Below the pieces are notes generated by a model that saw only the letters and a program-made list of their open reading frames with translations, had not been told where the DNA came from and made no database searches. Source: CAZPNX01 sp964588285 (lineage in GTDB: Bacteria; Edwardsbacteria; AC1; EtOH8). Taken from it: 64,000 nucleotides of DNA. The stretch lies in assembly GCA_964588285.1 (NCBI GenBank), contig CAZPNX010000001.1, forward strand, positions 186,001-250,000, written 5' to 3'. This document shows positions 24,199-32,060 of the stretch, in pieces (within the stretch, counting starts at the first letter, position 1; each line of letters starts with the position of its first letter). The translations under genes and the position numbers were made by a program.

Positions 24199-25989
24199 TC
24201 AGTCTGGAGTCGCAGCCGTGCCGCTTAAACGGGCGATCCTCTGATCCACCTCCTCGGGCGAAAGTTCGGCAAAACGCTGGGGCAGAAAGCGGGCATCGGT
24301 GCATTCCTTGACCGCCAACAGGTCCATCAACTCCAGCCTTTTGGTGTGGGCCGAGGGCCGGAACTCCTTGGCCACTTGGTGTAAAACCTCGGCCAACGGC
24401 CTTTTCTCGCCCTCCTGAAGCTCGTGCTCCCGCACCGCCCGGACGATGATCCCCTCCAATTCGTTGCCGCTGACCGGCTCCTTGAATGTTAGCTTGGGCA
24501 GCTGCTCCGGCTTGACGTCCAGGCCCAGCTTCTTGGCCATGGCCGCAAAAAGCTCCATGACGTCGGCCTCGTCCACCGGCGGAAACAGAGGGATGTGAAC
24601 GTCCAGACGGCCCTGGCGCTTTAGGTCGACTTCCAACAGATCGGGACGGCTGGTGGCGAAGATCCAGATGATCTTGCCGCGATTGGCGGTCTCGGCCATC
24701 TCCCGGGCCAGCATGCCGTAGACCCGGCCCGAAAGTCCGGAGTCGCCCTCGCTGCCACCCCGCTTGCCGGTGGCCTGGTCGGCCTCGTCCACAAAGACCA
24801 CCACCTGTCCCAGGGCTTTGAGGATGCTGAAAATTTTTTCCAGATTGCCCTCGGTGGCCCCCACCCACTTCTCCCGGAAATTCTTCATCTCCACGAAGGG
24901 GATGCCGCACTCCCCGGCGAAGCACTGCACCAGGTAGGTCTTTCCGGTGCCGATCCGTCCGGTGACCAGATAACCCATGGGCAGGGCGTTCGATGCACCC
25001 TTGCGAATTAACTGGGCATCCTGCCTCAGCCACCTCTTGGCCTCGGCGTGTCCGGCCACGTCGTCCAGGGTGCGCCGGCTCTCCATGAACTCCAGCCTCC
25101 CCATGGCCTCCTTCTCGATGGTCTCCTTGCGCAGCCGGCTCAGGTACTTGACGGTTATCCGCTCCCGGTTGCGCAGGGCCCGGCGCAGGATGTTGCGCAC
25201 CGCCACCCGGGACAGGCCCACCATCTTGGCGGCCAGGTTGGGCAGGTCGACCTCGGAAAGCTCGGCGAAATCCCTTTCCGGCTGCAGCAGATCGGCCAGA
25301 AACTCCTGGAGCTCGGCCTGGTCCGGGAGCTTGATCTGGATTTTGGCGCTGTAGGGGCTGTTGACCGCCTGTTCGTGCAGGTCGTTCAGGCTCTCGGACA
25401 GGAGCACAGTGGCCAGGTTGGCGCCGGCCAGTTCCGGGTCCTCGGCCCAGTCCAGGATGCGGATGAGGTTGGTGCCGGGCTCCCCGGCCATGTAGAGCGA
25501 TTCGCCGCGCGGGATCAGCAGATGGGCGTGGTCCAGGATGACGGCCGCCGACTTGGCGCCGGGAAGCTTGGGATTGCGCTGCTTGGCGGCCACGCTGGAC
25601 AGGAACCGATCCAAGAGCTCCAGAGCCTGGGCCGGCTGCCGCGGCAGCAGGCCCGGCGATTCCAAGGCCCGACCCGGCGATCCGGAGGCGCCTCCGTCCG
25701 AGGCAAAGCTGGTGCCGTGGAACTTGTCGAAGGCCTGAAGGTAACCGAAGAACTGCTCCCCGCCCTTGTGCAGCTGGAATCCCCGGCCTCGGTCGTAACC
25801 GATGACCGTTTCGAACGGCTCGAGCAAAACCTCGGCCAGGTACTGGGCCAGCGGCATAAACCTCGGCTTGCGGCCCTCGGGGGCCGGCACCAGATCCTTG
25901 ATGTTGCCGAAGAGGATGAACTGACTGACGGTGTCCGACCGGAACACCCGCCGCATATCCTCGGCCCAGGGCGTTAAGACCACTGCCAT
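24199..25989 (-). CDS. AAA+ ATPase of the PspA/ABC operon
   Basis: 596 residues from the ATG at 25989 (GGAGG five bases before; the upstream gene's TGA overlaps it). The N-terminal 330 residues form one P-loop-less, ATPase-like domain (FGNIKDLVPAPEGRKPRFM; AVILDHAHLLIPRGESL; VLLSESLNDLHEQ), probably degenerate. The active C-terminal AAA+ module has Walker A GRIGTGKT (about 352), Walker B VVVFVDEAD, sensor FATSRPDLLEVDLKRQGRLD and a lid. The layout resembles two-tier remodelling ATPases of the CDC48/FtsH type. It is the last gene of the operon. The partner is unknown, though the co-encoded coiled-coil membrane protein or PspA are natural candidates. Confidence 0.82.
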   Translation of the reverse strand: MAVVLTPWAEDMRRVFRSDTVSQFILFGNIKDLVPAPEGRKPRFMPLAQYLAEVLLEPFETVIGYDRGRGFQLHKGGEQFFGYLQAFDKFHGTSFASDGGASGSPGRALESPGLLPRQPAQALELLDRFLSSVAAKQRNPKLPGAKSAAVILDHAHLLIPRGESLYMAGEPGTNLIRILDWAEDPELAGANLATVLLSESLNDLHEQAVNSPYSAKIQIKLPDQAELQEFLADLLQPERDFAELSEVDLPNLAAKMVGLSRVAVRNILRRALRNRERITVKYLSRLRKETIEKEAMGRLEFMESRRTLDDVAGHAEAKRWLRQDAQLIRKGASNALPMGYLVTGRIGTGKTYLVQCFAGECGIPFVEMKNFREKWVGATEGNLEKIFSILKALGQVVVFVDEADQATGKRGGSEGDSGLSGRVYGMLAREMAETANRGKIIWIFATSRPDLLEVDLKRQGRLDVHIPLFPPVDEADVMELFAAMAKKLGLDVKPEQLPKLTFKEPVSGNELEGIIVRAVREHELQEGEKRPLAEVLHQVAKEFRPSAHTKRLELMDLLAVKECTDARFLPQRFAELSPEEVDQRIARLSGTAATPD

Positions 25990-26849
25990 CATCCCTCCGT
26001 CTGCCGGGGCGGCATGTCCAAAAGGTTCTGGGGCATGGTGGCCTCCTCCAACCCGCCGAAAAGCTCGCCGTGCTCCGACATCCATTTGTTAGTCCCGTCC
26101 AGCGACTGCATCACCCCGTCCAGCCGGACGGTCAGGGCCTCGGGATCGCTGGCCATGGAGGCCTCCTCGTTGAGCAGGCGCACCTGGTGCTCGATGCGGT
26201 TGAGCTCGGCCTCGATCACCTTGAGGCTCTCCCTGGCCTTGGTCAGATTCTCCATCCTCCGCCTTTGTATCTCCAGGGTGCCCTGCAGAGAGCGGTGGAT
26301 GGCCGAGCCCTCGGCCTCCCGCGACAGTTGATCCGAAAGCCTTTTGATCTCGGCCTCCAATTCCTCGGCCTTGACCTTTTCGGTGATGGACCTGGTCCGT
26401 ATCTTGGTATAGAGCAGCTTGAGGAACATCCAGGCCATCTGGCTCAGGCTGCCGGTCCTCAAATCCTCCATGGCCGAGCCGGGCGCCAGGGCCTTGGTGC
26501 TTTTGAGTATCTGCTGGCAGGTGTCGGCCAGGCTGCGGTAGCGTAATTGCGACTGGGGGTCCAAGCTGTCGAACAGGTTGCTCTGCTTGGCCTGCCACAC
26601 CCGGCGCTCCTCCATCAACATCCGGCCTTGAACCAGCCTCTGAAAACGGGCGTCCCCGGACATCAGGGTCAGATAGCCGGCCTCGAAGGCCAGGCCCAAC
26701 AGCCAGAAGGCCGGATGGCCCAGACCCAGGATGCCGAAGCCTACCAAGGCCAGGATGTTGAGCGGCAGGTGCCCCAAGCCCGGCACCCGGTAGCGCCAGG
26801 AGAAGGCGGCCTTGACGTAGTCCAGAAAACCCAGCTCGGTTTTAGCCAT
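25989..26849 (-). CDS. membrane-anchored coiled-coil protein
   Basis: 286 residues. Two hydrophobic segments near residues 28-62 (PLNILALVGFGILGLGHPAFWLLGLAFEAGYLTLM) anchor a long, mostly helical region, with heptad-like coiled coil at about 145-245 (VKAEELEAEIKRLSDQLSREAEG; ARESLKVIEAELNRIEHQVRLLNEE). I know no named family. It lies between the ABC ATPase and AAA+ genes and overlaps the latter at its stop, so the two are probably made in fixed ratio. It could be the membrane receptor for the AAA+ protein. Confidence 0.72.
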   Translation of the reverse strand: MAKTELGFLDYVKAAFSWRYRVPGLGHLPLNILALVGFGILGLGHPAFWLLGLAFEAGYLTLMSGDARFQRLVQGRMLMEERRVWQAKQSNLFDSLDPQSQLRYRSLADTCQQILKSTKALAPGSAMEDLRTGSLSQMAWMFLKLLYTKIRTRSITEKVKAEELEAEIKRLSDQLSREAEGSAIHRSLQGTLEIQRRRMENLTKARESLKVIEAELNRIEHQVRLLNEEASMASDPEALTVRLDGVMQSLDGTNKWMSEHGELFGGLEEATMPQNLLDMPPRQTEG

Positions 26850-26898
26850 GTTATATTTTTATAGCAATACAATTGCCTGGTTTGACCGGGCCATGGTT

Positions 26899-27753
26899 TC
26901 AACGCATGGAAGACAAATCCTGGCCCGACTCGATGCGGCGGAAGGCCTGGGAGACCTCCTCCACCCTCTCCAGGAACTCCGGGGTGCGCTGGATCTCCAA
27001 GGGATGGACATGGGGCTCGGGCACCGGCAGGTCCTTAAACTCGGCCGCGATCCGCCCCGGAGCTTTGGTGAAAATCCAGACACGGTCGCCGATGTAGACC
27101 GCCTCGATGATGGAGTGGGTCACCAACAGCACGGTGGCATGGACCTCGGTCCACAGGTCGACCAAAAGCCTCTGCATCTCCAGCCTGGTGGGCTCGTCCA
27201 GGGCCGAGAACGGCTCGTCCATCAGGATGATCTTGGGTTTGAGCACCAGGGTGCGGGCCAGGGCCACCCGCTGCTGCTGGCCGCCAGAGAGCTGATGCGG
27301 GTATTTGTCCTGGTGCCCCCCCAGGCCCACCTTCTCGATCCACTCCATGGCCCGGGCGTCGATCTCGGCCTGCTCCAGCCCCAGCTCCTTGCGGTTCATC
27401 TCCAGCCCGAACTTGACGTTCTGGAAGACGGTGTACATGGGATAGGAGCTGTATTTCTGGAAGACCATGCCCCGGTCTATGCCCGGACCAACCACCGGCT
27501 CGCCCCGCACCAACACCTCCCCCGAGGTCGGCGGCAGCGACTCCTGGAAGCCGGCCACCAGGTTGAGCATGGTGGACTTGCCGCAGCCGGATGGCCCCAA
27601 GATGGCCCGGAACTCGCCCTTGTCGGGAAGATCGTCTATGCAGAATGAAAGGCCTTTGAGGGCGGCAAACTCCCTTTTGGTCCCGGGATTCCATACCTTG
27701 GAAACGTCGCGGAATTCGATGACCGGCGGAATCTGTGTATTACACCCGGGCAT
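26899..27753 (-). CDS. ABC transporter ATPase, SsuB/TauB/NrtD type
   Basis: 284 residues from the ATG at 27753, with GGGGAAAAAG directly before it. Walker A is GPSGCGKST, the signature LSGGQQQR, Walker B ILMDEPFSALDEP and the H-loop LLVTHSIIEAVYIGDR. It is the energising subunit of the transporter whose permease is encoded at 28222. Substrate type (nitrate, sulfonate or pyrimidine-like organic anion) is inferred from the family only. A GxxExxY gene has inserted between it and its permease, and its ribosome site now lies in that element's inverted repeat. Confidence 0.93.
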   Translation of the reverse strand: MPGCNTQIPPVIEFRDVSKVWNPGTKREFAALKGLSFCIDDLPDKGEFRAILGPSGCGKSTMLNLVAGFQESLPPTSGEVLVRGEPVVGPGIDRGMVFQKYSSYPMYTVFQNVKFGLEMNRKELGLEQAEIDARAMEWIEKVGLGGHQDKYPHQLSGGQQQRVALARTLVLKPKIILMDEPFSALDEPTRLEMQRLLVDLWTEVHATVLLVTHSIIEAVYIGDRVWIFTKAPGRIAAEFKDLPVPEPHVHPLEIQRTPEFLERVEEVSQAFRRIESGQDLSSMR

Positions 27754-28225
27754 CTTTTTCCCCACGAAAAACACGAATCACCCGAAAATCCTTTTTTCTG
27801 GTCGGATTGTTGCACAGGAGTCGTTGATACTCCATTTTTGGGTAATGCCCGAAATTAGCCAAGATACCAAGCTCAATTTTAGTGGCGTTCAGATAATTGA
27901 TGACCTGGGCTCTGTGCTCGTCAATGAGGTTTGATACGGCCTTGATTTCAAGGATAATCTTTCCATAACAGATGAAATCCGGAACGAAATATTGTTTCAA
28001 CTGATTACCTTGGTAGTGCAGCTTCAATTCTGGTTTTTCCTTATAAGGAATTGATTGATTCATGAGCTCAAATCCGAGACATTCTTGGTAAACCGATTCC
28101 AAAAATCCGCATCCCATCTCCTTGTAGACATTGAAACAAGCGCCGACAATCTTGTAGCTTTCCTCGGCCAGGAATATTTTCCCTTTTTCGTGCCTTTCGT
28201 GTGTTTCGCGGGGAATGGCACTCAT
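27740..28225 (-). CDS. GxxExxY protein inserted in the ABC operon
   Basis: 161 residues. The family motif is GFLESVY (G-x-x-E-x-x-Y, about residue 37), then PDFICYGKIILEIKAVSNLIDEHRAQVINYLNATKIELGILANFG, a PD-(D/E)xK-like core of the GxxExxY family (formerly four-helix-bundle DUF). The ATG overlaps the permease stop (ATGA) and the stop overlaps the ABC ATPase start by 14 bases. The gene is visibly AT-richer than its neighbours. Its first 14 codons and last 10 codons are encoded by inverted copies of one 32-base repeat, as if the ends were part of an element. Function unknown. Confidence 0.85.
   Translation of the reverse strand: MSAIPRETHERHEKGKIFLAEESYKIVGACFNVYKEMGCGFLESVYQECLGFELMNQSIPYKEKPELKLHYQGNQLKQYFVPDFICYGKIILEIKAVSNLIDEHRAQVINYLNATKIELGILANFGHYPKMEYQRLLCNNPTRKKDFRVIRVFRGEKDARV
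27760..27791. repeat. terminal inverted repeat, 3' end of the GxxExxY gene
   Basis: Plus strand begins CCCCACGAAAAACACGAA. It matches the reverse complement of 28182-28213 at 23 of 32 positions. It overlaps both the last codons of the GxxExxY gene and the ribosome site of the ABC ATPase. Confidence 0.7.
28182..28213. repeat. terminal inverted repeat, 5' end of the GxxExxY gene
   Basis: Minus strand begins CCCCGCGAAACACACGAA. It is the partner of 27760-27791 and encodes the PRETHERHEKG stretch of the protein. Fragments of the same repeat lie at 20812-20865. Confidence 0.7.
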
Positions 28226-29157
28226 CTGGCCCTCAGATAGGGAAACAGCCCATGGTGCAGGCGCTCCCAGAGCTTGTCGGTGAGATAGGCGATGAGGACG
28301 ATGACCACCAACACCAGGTAGATGTGCTCCCGGGGCCCGCGCCGCTGGGCGATGATGATGATCTGGCCCAGCCCGCGGTCGGCGGCCACCATCTCGGCCA
28401 GGATGATGTAGGTCCAGCCCACCCCGAATCCCAGCCGCATGGCGTGTATTATCTGTGGCAGCGCCACCGGCAGCAGCACCTTGGTGATCAGCTTCCATCT
28501 CCCGGCCCCCATGGTGTAGGCCGTCTGCAGGTAGACGTTGTCAACCTCCTCCACCGCCTTGACGAACAGGGGCAGCAGGTAGATGATGAAGGCCAAAGCC
28601 AGGAACATGGCCTTCTGGGTCTCCCCGATGCCGAACAGGCTCATGGTCAGCGGCACCAGGGCCGGGATAGGCAGATAGGAGAGGAAAACCGTGGTCGGCT
28701 CAAAGGCGGCTCGGACCTTGGAGAAGGAGCCCATAAACAGGCTCAGGGGAAAGGCCACCAAAAGGCCGATGCCGAAGCCCACCACCACCCGGCCCAAGCT
28801 GGCCACGATACTGCGGGAAAGTTCGGCGTCGAACCAAAGGGAATGAAAGGAGCGCAATACCTCCAAGGGCGAGGGGAGAATCAAGGGCGAGATCACCCGG
28901 GATTCGGCCGTGCCCCAAGTCAGCCAGGTCCATATCGCTATGATCAGAAACACCGGCATTGCGCCCAGCAGGATGCGGAGGCGGAGATCGACCCGCTCCC
29001 GAACCTTGAGCCAACCCTGGAACTGGCGCCTGACGCCTTTGGGGTAGACAGCTTCTGGGACCGGCCTCTGGCTTTGGGGCTGCGGCGGTGACTTATCCGC
29101 CTGAATAACCGGCGCCTCCTCCTGCCGGCGATGGAAGAAGAGATCGATAAAACCCAT
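28222..29157 (-). CDS. ABC transporter permease, SsuC/TauC type
   Basis: 311 residues. A 60-residue cytoplasmic, proline-rich N-terminus precedes about six membrane segments with the BPD_transp_1 coupling motif LPQIIHAMRLGFGVGWTYIILAEMVAADRGLG. The long hydrophilic N-terminus is unusual for this family. Its partner solute-binding protein is encoded 150 bases upstream as an OmpA fusion. Confidence 0.92.
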   Translation of the reverse strand: MGFIDLFFHRRQEEAPVIQADKSPPQPQSQRPVPEAVYPKGVRRQFQGWLKVRERVDLRLRILLGAMPVFLIIAIWTWLTWGTAESRVISPLILPSPLEVLRSFHSLWFDAELSRSIVASLGRVVVGFGIGLLVAFPLSLFMGSFSKVRAAFEPTTVFLSYLPIPALVPLTMSLFGIGETQKAMFLALAFIIYLLPLFVKAVEEVDNVYLQTAYTMGAGRWKLITKVLLPVALPQIIHAMRLGFGVGWTYIILAEMVAADRGLGQIIIIAQRRGPREHIYLVLVVIVLIAYLTDKLWERLHHGLFPYLRAR

Positions 29158-29197
29158 CAGGATCTTCTGCTATTTATTTATGGTGTCCGCCCCGCGC

Positions 29198-29282
29198 CAT
29201 TCTGAGCAAAACTTGCCACCGGGTTCCCGAAATATCGAGTCCGATTCTTCGGTAAAAAGGCAGGAAAGCCCGGCTCAGAATG
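29198..29282. repeat. palindromic repeat, CATTCTGAGC/GCTCAGAATG ends
   Basis: Ten-base perfect inverted ends (29198-29207 and 29273-29282) enclose 65 bases that include CCGATTCTTCGG. It resembles the TCATTCTGAGC-type repeats seen in many environmental genomes. It fills the gap between the solute-binding/OmpA gene and the permease gene. Confidence 0.65.
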
Positions 29283-29309
29283 ACGTCAAAAAGCCGGCAT
29301 CGGCCAAGG

Positions 29310-31031
29310 CTACTGCTCCGGCGGGTAGACCGAGATCTCCACCCGGCGGTTGAGCGCCTGGTTGTAGGGGTTGGCCGGGTCGGCCGGCTCGTCCCAGGCC
29401 TTGCCGTCAACCGCAAACTTGTTGGGGTCGAATTTGTACTTCTTGATCAGGGCCTGCTTGACGGCGTTGGCCCGGTCCAACGACAGCTTGTAGACCTCGT
29501 CCCGCGGGATCTTCCCCTTCATGGAGTTGTCGGTATGGCCGACGATGGAGATCACCGCCCGGGCATACTGGCCGGAAAGCCTGCCCACCTTCTCCAGGGT
29601 GGCGTCGGCCGTCGGGTCGTAGCGGGTGTTGGGAACGGCGTTGCCGAACTCATCGTGTTCCGGCTCGAAGATGTTGGCCGAGTTGGGATAGAAGTTGATG
29701 CGGATGGTCTGGGTGAGGATGGGCTTCTCGGCCGACACCTTGGAGAACGAGGACGGGGTGAAGACGGTGGCGTACTCGTTCTTCATGTCGGCAAAAAGCC
29801 CCTTGGCATCCAGCTTCTTGATGACCGAGAAGTCCATAACCTCGTCGAAGCGCACCGGCGAGTCGATCAGCCCCAGCTCCTTGTAGACGAAGGTGACGTT
29901 CTTCCAGGTGCGCTCGAAGTTGGCCGGACTGTTGGCGTTGAGGAAGAACTCCTTGTTCTCGGCGAAGTTGGTGGCATGGGCGTCCAGGGCCATGCCCTTG
30001 ACCTCCTCCACCGACATGCCGTAGCCGTCGGCCATCCACTTGAAGGCCTGGGCCTTGAAGGTTTCGTCCTTCAGCTGCCGCATGCCCTCGAAGATGCCGG
30101 CCACCAGCCCTTCGATGATCTCGGGATGGTCCTTGGCAAAGTCGGCCCGGGCCGCCCAGACGTCGGCGATCAGCATGTTGGCCTCGGAGGTGGTGGTCAG
30201 GATCCGGGTGTTCTTCACCTTCTCCGGGATGTTGTAGATGTCGGGAGCCCAGGAGACGCAGGCGTCTATCTTGGGATCGGCCACGAAGGCGGCCGCCGCC
30301 TCGAAGGCGGTGGCGGTGTACTTGTGATTAACCTCGCCCGGCTGGACGCCGGCGTTCAGCAGCAGGTTGTTGAGAAAGTACTGGGAGGGGCTGTTCTGGG
30401 CGTAGACCACCGTCTTGCCCCGCAGCTGCTGAACGCTCTGGATGGAGGAGCGGACCACGATGCCGTCGCCGCCGTTGGACCAGTCTATCTGCTGGTAGAT
30501 GCGGGGGGCGGTGCGGGAGTCCTTCATCAGCTCCGGGGCGAACAGGACCATCATGTCCAGGGTGCCCCACAGGATGTGGCTCTCGCCAGAGGCGTAGGCG
30601 TCGCGGGCGGTCACCGGGTCGTCGATCAGCTTGAGGTTGACCTTGAAGCCGTACTTCTTGAAGAAGACACTCTCCTCGTTGGGAGCGAAGCCGTGGTTGG
30701 CGGCCACGATGGGCAGCCAGCCGATCCAGACGTTGATGGGGAACTGGACCGTCTTCTCCTTCTTGTCCCACTTGTAGTTGCTGGTGCCCTTGACCGGGGG
30801 CAGCCGCTCGGCCGGTACGTACTTGTACTCGGAGACGGTGGTGATGCCCTTGGGGTCGACCGCCTCCACCGCGTTTTCCACCAGCTTACCAATAACTCCC
30901 TTCTTGGCGGCCGAGGGGAACAGGGTGTTCCGGAACAGGTACCCGGCGCCGACGATGCAGGCGGCAATAAACAGGAAGATCACCAGCTTGCCCAGGAAGG
31001 TCGGCCCCACTTTTTGTGTTTGATCAGCCAT
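29310..31031 (-). CDS. solute-binding protein fused to an OmpA peptidoglycan-binding domain
   Basis: 573 residues. One uncleaved N-terminal helix (about 14-34, LGKLVIFLFIAACIVGAGYLF) is followed by an SsuA/NMT1-type periplasmic binding domain (about 95-400: VWIGWLPIVAANHGF, FFKKYGFKVNLKLIDDPVTARDAYASGESHI, GKTVVYAQNSPSQYFLNNLL). An OmpA C-terminal domain (about 435-573) has IVGHTDNS, LSLDRANAVKQAL and NQALNRRVEI. The Asp and Arg of GHTD and NRRVE are the residues that bind diaminopimelate in known OmpA domains. A substrate receptor tied to both inner membrane and cell wall is unusual. It is encoded between PspA and the permease. Confidence 0.9.
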   Translation of the reverse strand: MADQTQKVGPTFLGKLVIFLFIAACIVGAGYLFRNTLFPSAAKKGVIGKLVENAVEAVDPKGITTVSEYKYVPAERLPPVKGTSNYKWDKKEKTVQFPINVWIGWLPIVAANHGFAPNEESVFFKKYGFKVNLKLIDDPVTARDAYASGESHILWGTLDMMVLFAPELMKDSRTAPRIYQQIDWSNGGDGIVVRSSIQSVQQLRGKTVVYAQNSPSQYFLNNLLLNAGVQPGEVNHKYTATAFEAAAAFVADPKIDACVSWAPDIYNIPEKVKNTRILTTTSEANMLIADVWAARADFAKDHPEIIEGLVAGIFEGMRQLKDETFKAQAFKWMADGYGMSVEEVKGMALDAHATNFAENKEFFLNANSPANFERTWKNVTFVYKELGLIDSPVRFDEVMDFSVIKKLDAKGLFADMKNEYATVFTPSSFSKVSAEKPILTQTIRINFYPNSANIFEPEHDEFGNAVPNTRYDPTADATLEKVGRLSGQYARAVISIVGHTDNSMKGKIPRDEVYKLSLDRANAVKQALIKKYKFDPNKFAVDGKAWDEPADPANPYNQALNRRVEISVYPPEQ

Positions 31032-31060
31032 CTTTCTTACCTCACTTGCGGTTAAACTCG

Positions 31061-31172
31061 AATTTCAAATCTGGAATATCGAAACAATCCCAAAGATCCA
31101 AATCCGAAAAGCAACGGGTTTGGTGATTCGTATCTGTTTCGAATTACGTGTTTCGTTATTTGATATTTCCCG
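31061..31172. repeat. imperfect inverted AT-rich repeat
   Basis: GGAATATCGAAACAATCC on the left and CGTGTTTCGTTATTTGATAT on the right resemble the arms of the 12692-12804 repeat. The match is looser, so membership of that family is a guess. It separates pspA from the solute-binding/OmpA gene. Confidence 0.45.
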
Positions 31173-31182
31173 GACTATCCGC

Positions 31183-31926
31183 TCAGCCCCCCTGCGGCCC
31201 CATCTCCTTCTGCGGCGCCGGGGCCGGCGCCTCCCCCTCGGCCGCCGGGGTCTTGAAGCCGTAGGCGGCCTCGAACTCCACCAGAGCCTGCTCAGCCAGG
31301 GCCTTCTGCTCCTCCTCCTTTAGCTCCACTTCCTTGATGTCGATGCTGGTGGAGGCCACCCGAGCCCGGCCGGCCGCCTTGTCGCGGCGCTCGTTGAGGT
31401 ACTCCTCCACCCGGTTGAGGGTGTCGCCCGAGCCGCCGATCTGGGTGATCATGCCCTTGGCCATCTCCTGGAGCTCGGCCTGGGCCTCCATCATTTCGGT
31501 CTCGGAAAGCAGGCGCTTGAGCTTCTCTATCTTGGCCTGGGCCTCCTGCACCGCCACGTCGCGGGTCTTCACCAGCTTCTTGAAAGTGGCCTCGGACTCC
31601 ACCAGCTGCTGCCGGTTCTCCTCCAGCTGCTGCTTGACGGTCTGAAGCTCCAGGGCCATTTGGCCGGCGATGGCCCGGTTGCCCACCTTGATGTTGGCGG
31701 CGATGCGGGCCGTCAGCTCCTTCTCCTTGGCCTCAAGGGACTTGATCTGGCGCATCAGGCGCTCCACGAACCCAGCGTGGGTGGCCAGGTTGTCGTTGAA
31801 GCGGGCGATCTGCTTGCGCAAATTCTCTTTCTCGGCCTCGATGAGCACCCGGGGGTTCTCCCGCTCGATGCCGGAGATGAACAGGCTGAAGAAACCCTTG
31901 AACAGGGTTGTAATCCGACGCCACAT
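31183..31926 (-). CDS. pspA: PspA/IM30 family protein
   Basis: 247 residues, predominantly coiled coil as in PspA, Vipp1 and LiaH (ESCRT-III-like membrane-repair proteins). The N-terminus (MWRRITTLFKGFFSLFISGIERENPRVLIEA) suits an amphipathic membrane-binding helix. Coiled-coil segments span about 25-185, and a proline/glutamine-rich tail (EGEAPAPAPQKEMGPQGG) is unusual. No pspF or pspBC gene is adjacent. It is the first gene of the operon with solute-binding/OmpA, ABC and AAA+ genes, suggesting an envelope-stress or membrane-remodelling role for that set. Confidence 0.85.
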   Translation of the reverse strand: MWRRITTLFKGFFSLFISGIERENPRVLIEAEKENLRKQIARFNDNLATHAGFVERLMRQIKSLEAKEKELTARIAANIKVGNRAIAGQMALELQTVKQQLEENRQQLVESEATFKKLVKTRDVAVQEAQAKIEKLKRLLSETEMMEAQAELQEMAKGMITQIGGSGDTLNRVEEYLNERRDKAAGRARVASTSIDIKEVELKEEEQKALAEQALVEFEAAYGFKTPAAEGEAPAPAPQKEMGPQGG

Positions 31927-31965
31927 GGTTTTATCCTTTCAAAATGATTCTCAAGGCAATGGATT

Positions 31966-31994
31966 ATTTTAGTTTAAATGGAGGGCAATTTCAA
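31966..31994 (-). promoter_or_regulatory. sigma-70-type promoter for pspA
   Basis: TTGAAA (31989-31994), 17-base spacer, TAAAAT (31966-31971), 40 bases before the start. I looked for a sigma-54 TGGCAC/TTGCA pair, as used by the E. coli psp operon, and found none. Confidence 0.6.
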
Positions 31995-32018
31995 TAGTTA
32001 TTTCAAAAATAATGGCAA

Positions 32019-32040
32019 GGCCCGGTCCATCGGCCGGGCC
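32019..32040 (-). terminator. GC hairpin after serA
   Basis: GGCCCGG/CCGGGCC stem with an 8-base loop, 20 bases beyond the serA stop, followed by TTGCCATTATTTTTG. The T tract is delayed, so efficiency is uncertain. Confidence 0.6.
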
Positions 32041-32060
32041 CTGTTTCGTCGGATCAAAAT

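Noticed and set aside
24122..25033. 303-codon minus-strand open frame
   Set aside because: Overlaps the AAA+ ATPase in another frame and reads as Gly/Arg/His-rich noise.
29280..31055. 591-codon plus-strand open frame
   Set aside because: Antisense shadow of the solute-binding/OmpA gene; low-complexity translation and no ribosome site.
31927..32060. sigma-54 promoter and PspF-type control for pspA
   Set aside because: No TGGCAC-N5-TTGCA pair; a sigma-70-type promoter is present instead.
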